A stretch of 13,569 nucleotides of DNA from JAUYQE01 sp035289745. Lineage in GTDB: Archaea; Nanobdellota; Nanobdellia; Woesearchaeales; GW2011-AR9. This document shows, one piece after another, positions 12,997-13,569 of this stretch. The notes under the pieces were generated by a model. It saw nothing but the letters and a program-made list of their open reading frames with translations, was not told the origin of the DNA and searched no databases. Every line of letters begins with the position of its first letter. The stretch's first letter is position 1. The stretch lies in NCBI GenBank assembly GCA_035289745.1, contig DATDWF010000076.1, positions 1 to 13,569 of the forward strand, given 5' to 3'. Made by a program: the position numbers and the translations under genes.

Positions 12997-13569
12997 ATGC
13001 CCCCGAAAGAGACCATCATCGTCTTTGGCGCCCATTCGGACGACTTCGTCATCGGCGCCGGCGGAACGATCGCCCAGTATACGCAAGAAAAGAAAAAAGT
13101 GCTATGCATCATCTTCTCCTATGGAGAAAAATCCCATGTCTGGCTGCAGCAGAAGATTATCAAAAAAGTGCGGGAAAAAGAAGCGATCAAAGCCGGAAAA
13201 ATACTCCGCTGCCGGGTGCGCTTCTTCGATCTCCGCGAAGGGCATTTCGCTGAAGACGGTGAGAAACAGGAAGTGGAACAGGAACTGCTGAAGCTCTTGG
13301 AAAAAGAGAAACCCACCAAACTGTTCGTCCATAGCTTTGAAGACCCCCATCCCGACCATAAAGCCAGCCACCGCATCGTGCTGCAGCTGCTGGAAGCATT
13401 ACAGAATCAGCAAAAGCCAGAGCTGTACACCTATTCCGTCTGGAATCCCGTCTCTTTCAAAACGCAATGCCCGGCACTGTATGTGAACGTCACCAAGACC
13501 TTTTCCAAAAAGCTGAAAGCCTTGCAAGCCTTCCGCAGCCAGCGGCTGCATATTGTGTATCCTTTTTTC
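12997..13569 (+). CDS. PIG-L/LmbE-type deacetylase, cut by the window end
   Basis: The frame is open from ATG 12997 to the edge, 191 codons so far. It begins with strand TIIVFGAHSDDFVIGAGGT, the zinc-binding AHPDDE motif of PIG-L/LmbE deacetylases with Ser for Pro and Phe for Glu (H13, D15, D16). Next come VLCIIFSYGE, the REKEAIKAGKIL helix (59-70), which matches the usual R-x-x-E-A-x-x-A segment, and DPHPDHKASH (116-125), which supplies further metal-site histidines. Family members remove N-acetyl groups from sugars such as GlcNAc-linked lipids or thiol precursors. The substrate cannot be told, and no glycan genes are in view. Confidence 0.88.
   Translation, partial: MPPKETIIVFGAHSDDFVIGAGGTIAQYTQEKKKVLCIIFSYGEKSHVWLQQKIIKKVREKEAIKAGKILRCRVRFFDLREGHFAEDGEKQEVEQELLKLLEKEKPTKLFVHSFEDPHPDHKASHRIVLQLLEALQNQQKPELYTYSVWNPVSFKTQCPALYVNVTKTFSKKLKALQAFRSQRLHIVYPFF

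Noticed and set aside
13102..13399. Minus-strand frames inside the deacetylase gene
   Set aside because: They are shadows; the plus-strand frame carries the recognisable deacetylase motifs.

Overview
The window looks like part of an archaeal chromosome, most likely from the DPANN group (a Woesearchaeota-like lineage is my inference, not shown). Evidence: a threonyl-tRNA synthetase of the archaeal type, with its D-aminoacyl-deacylase-like N-terminal editing domain; AT-rich TATA boxes (TTTAAATA, TTTATAAA and similar); and a set of genes whose start codon lies 29-32 bases from the first T of such a box, which implies leaderless mRNAs. Against this background sit bacterial-type mismatch repair genes, mutS and mutL, of the kind a few archaea carry by transfer.

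Layout. Positions 1-300: a possible IS200/IS605-type terminal hairpin, then a 70-base copy of the 3' end of a gene that lies intact further right. 300-1438: an AT-rich two-gene MNT nucleotidyltransferase/HEPN toxin-antitoxin operon. 1494-2825: two unrecognised minus-strand genes. 2973-5528: mutS. 5620-6686: a divergent phosphoribosyltransferase-like gene whose end overlaps a convergent glutaredoxin-like gene. 6791-7289: a RelBE-type module. 7368-9275: mutL. 9276-10059: an orphan minus-strand gene flanked by what look like the two ends of a broken plus-strand gene. 10060-10694: a winged-helix/RelE-like pair. 10719-12491: thrS on the minus strand. 12567-12935: an unrecognised gene. 12997-end: a PIG-L/LmbE-type deacetylase cut by the window edge.

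How it fits together. MutS and MutL form a MutH-independent repair pair: MutL keeps the endonuclease motifs, and MutS ends in a peptide that resembles a PCNA-interacting box. Three distinct toxin-antitoxin modules lie between or beside these conserved genes. They differ from them in promoter-to-start spacing (37, 37 and 52 bases against 29-32), carry candidate operators at their promoters, and in one case are bracketed by direct repeats. The region therefore reads as a stable core that has repeatedly accepted small stress or defence cassettes. No rRNA, tRNA or CRISPR array was recognised.
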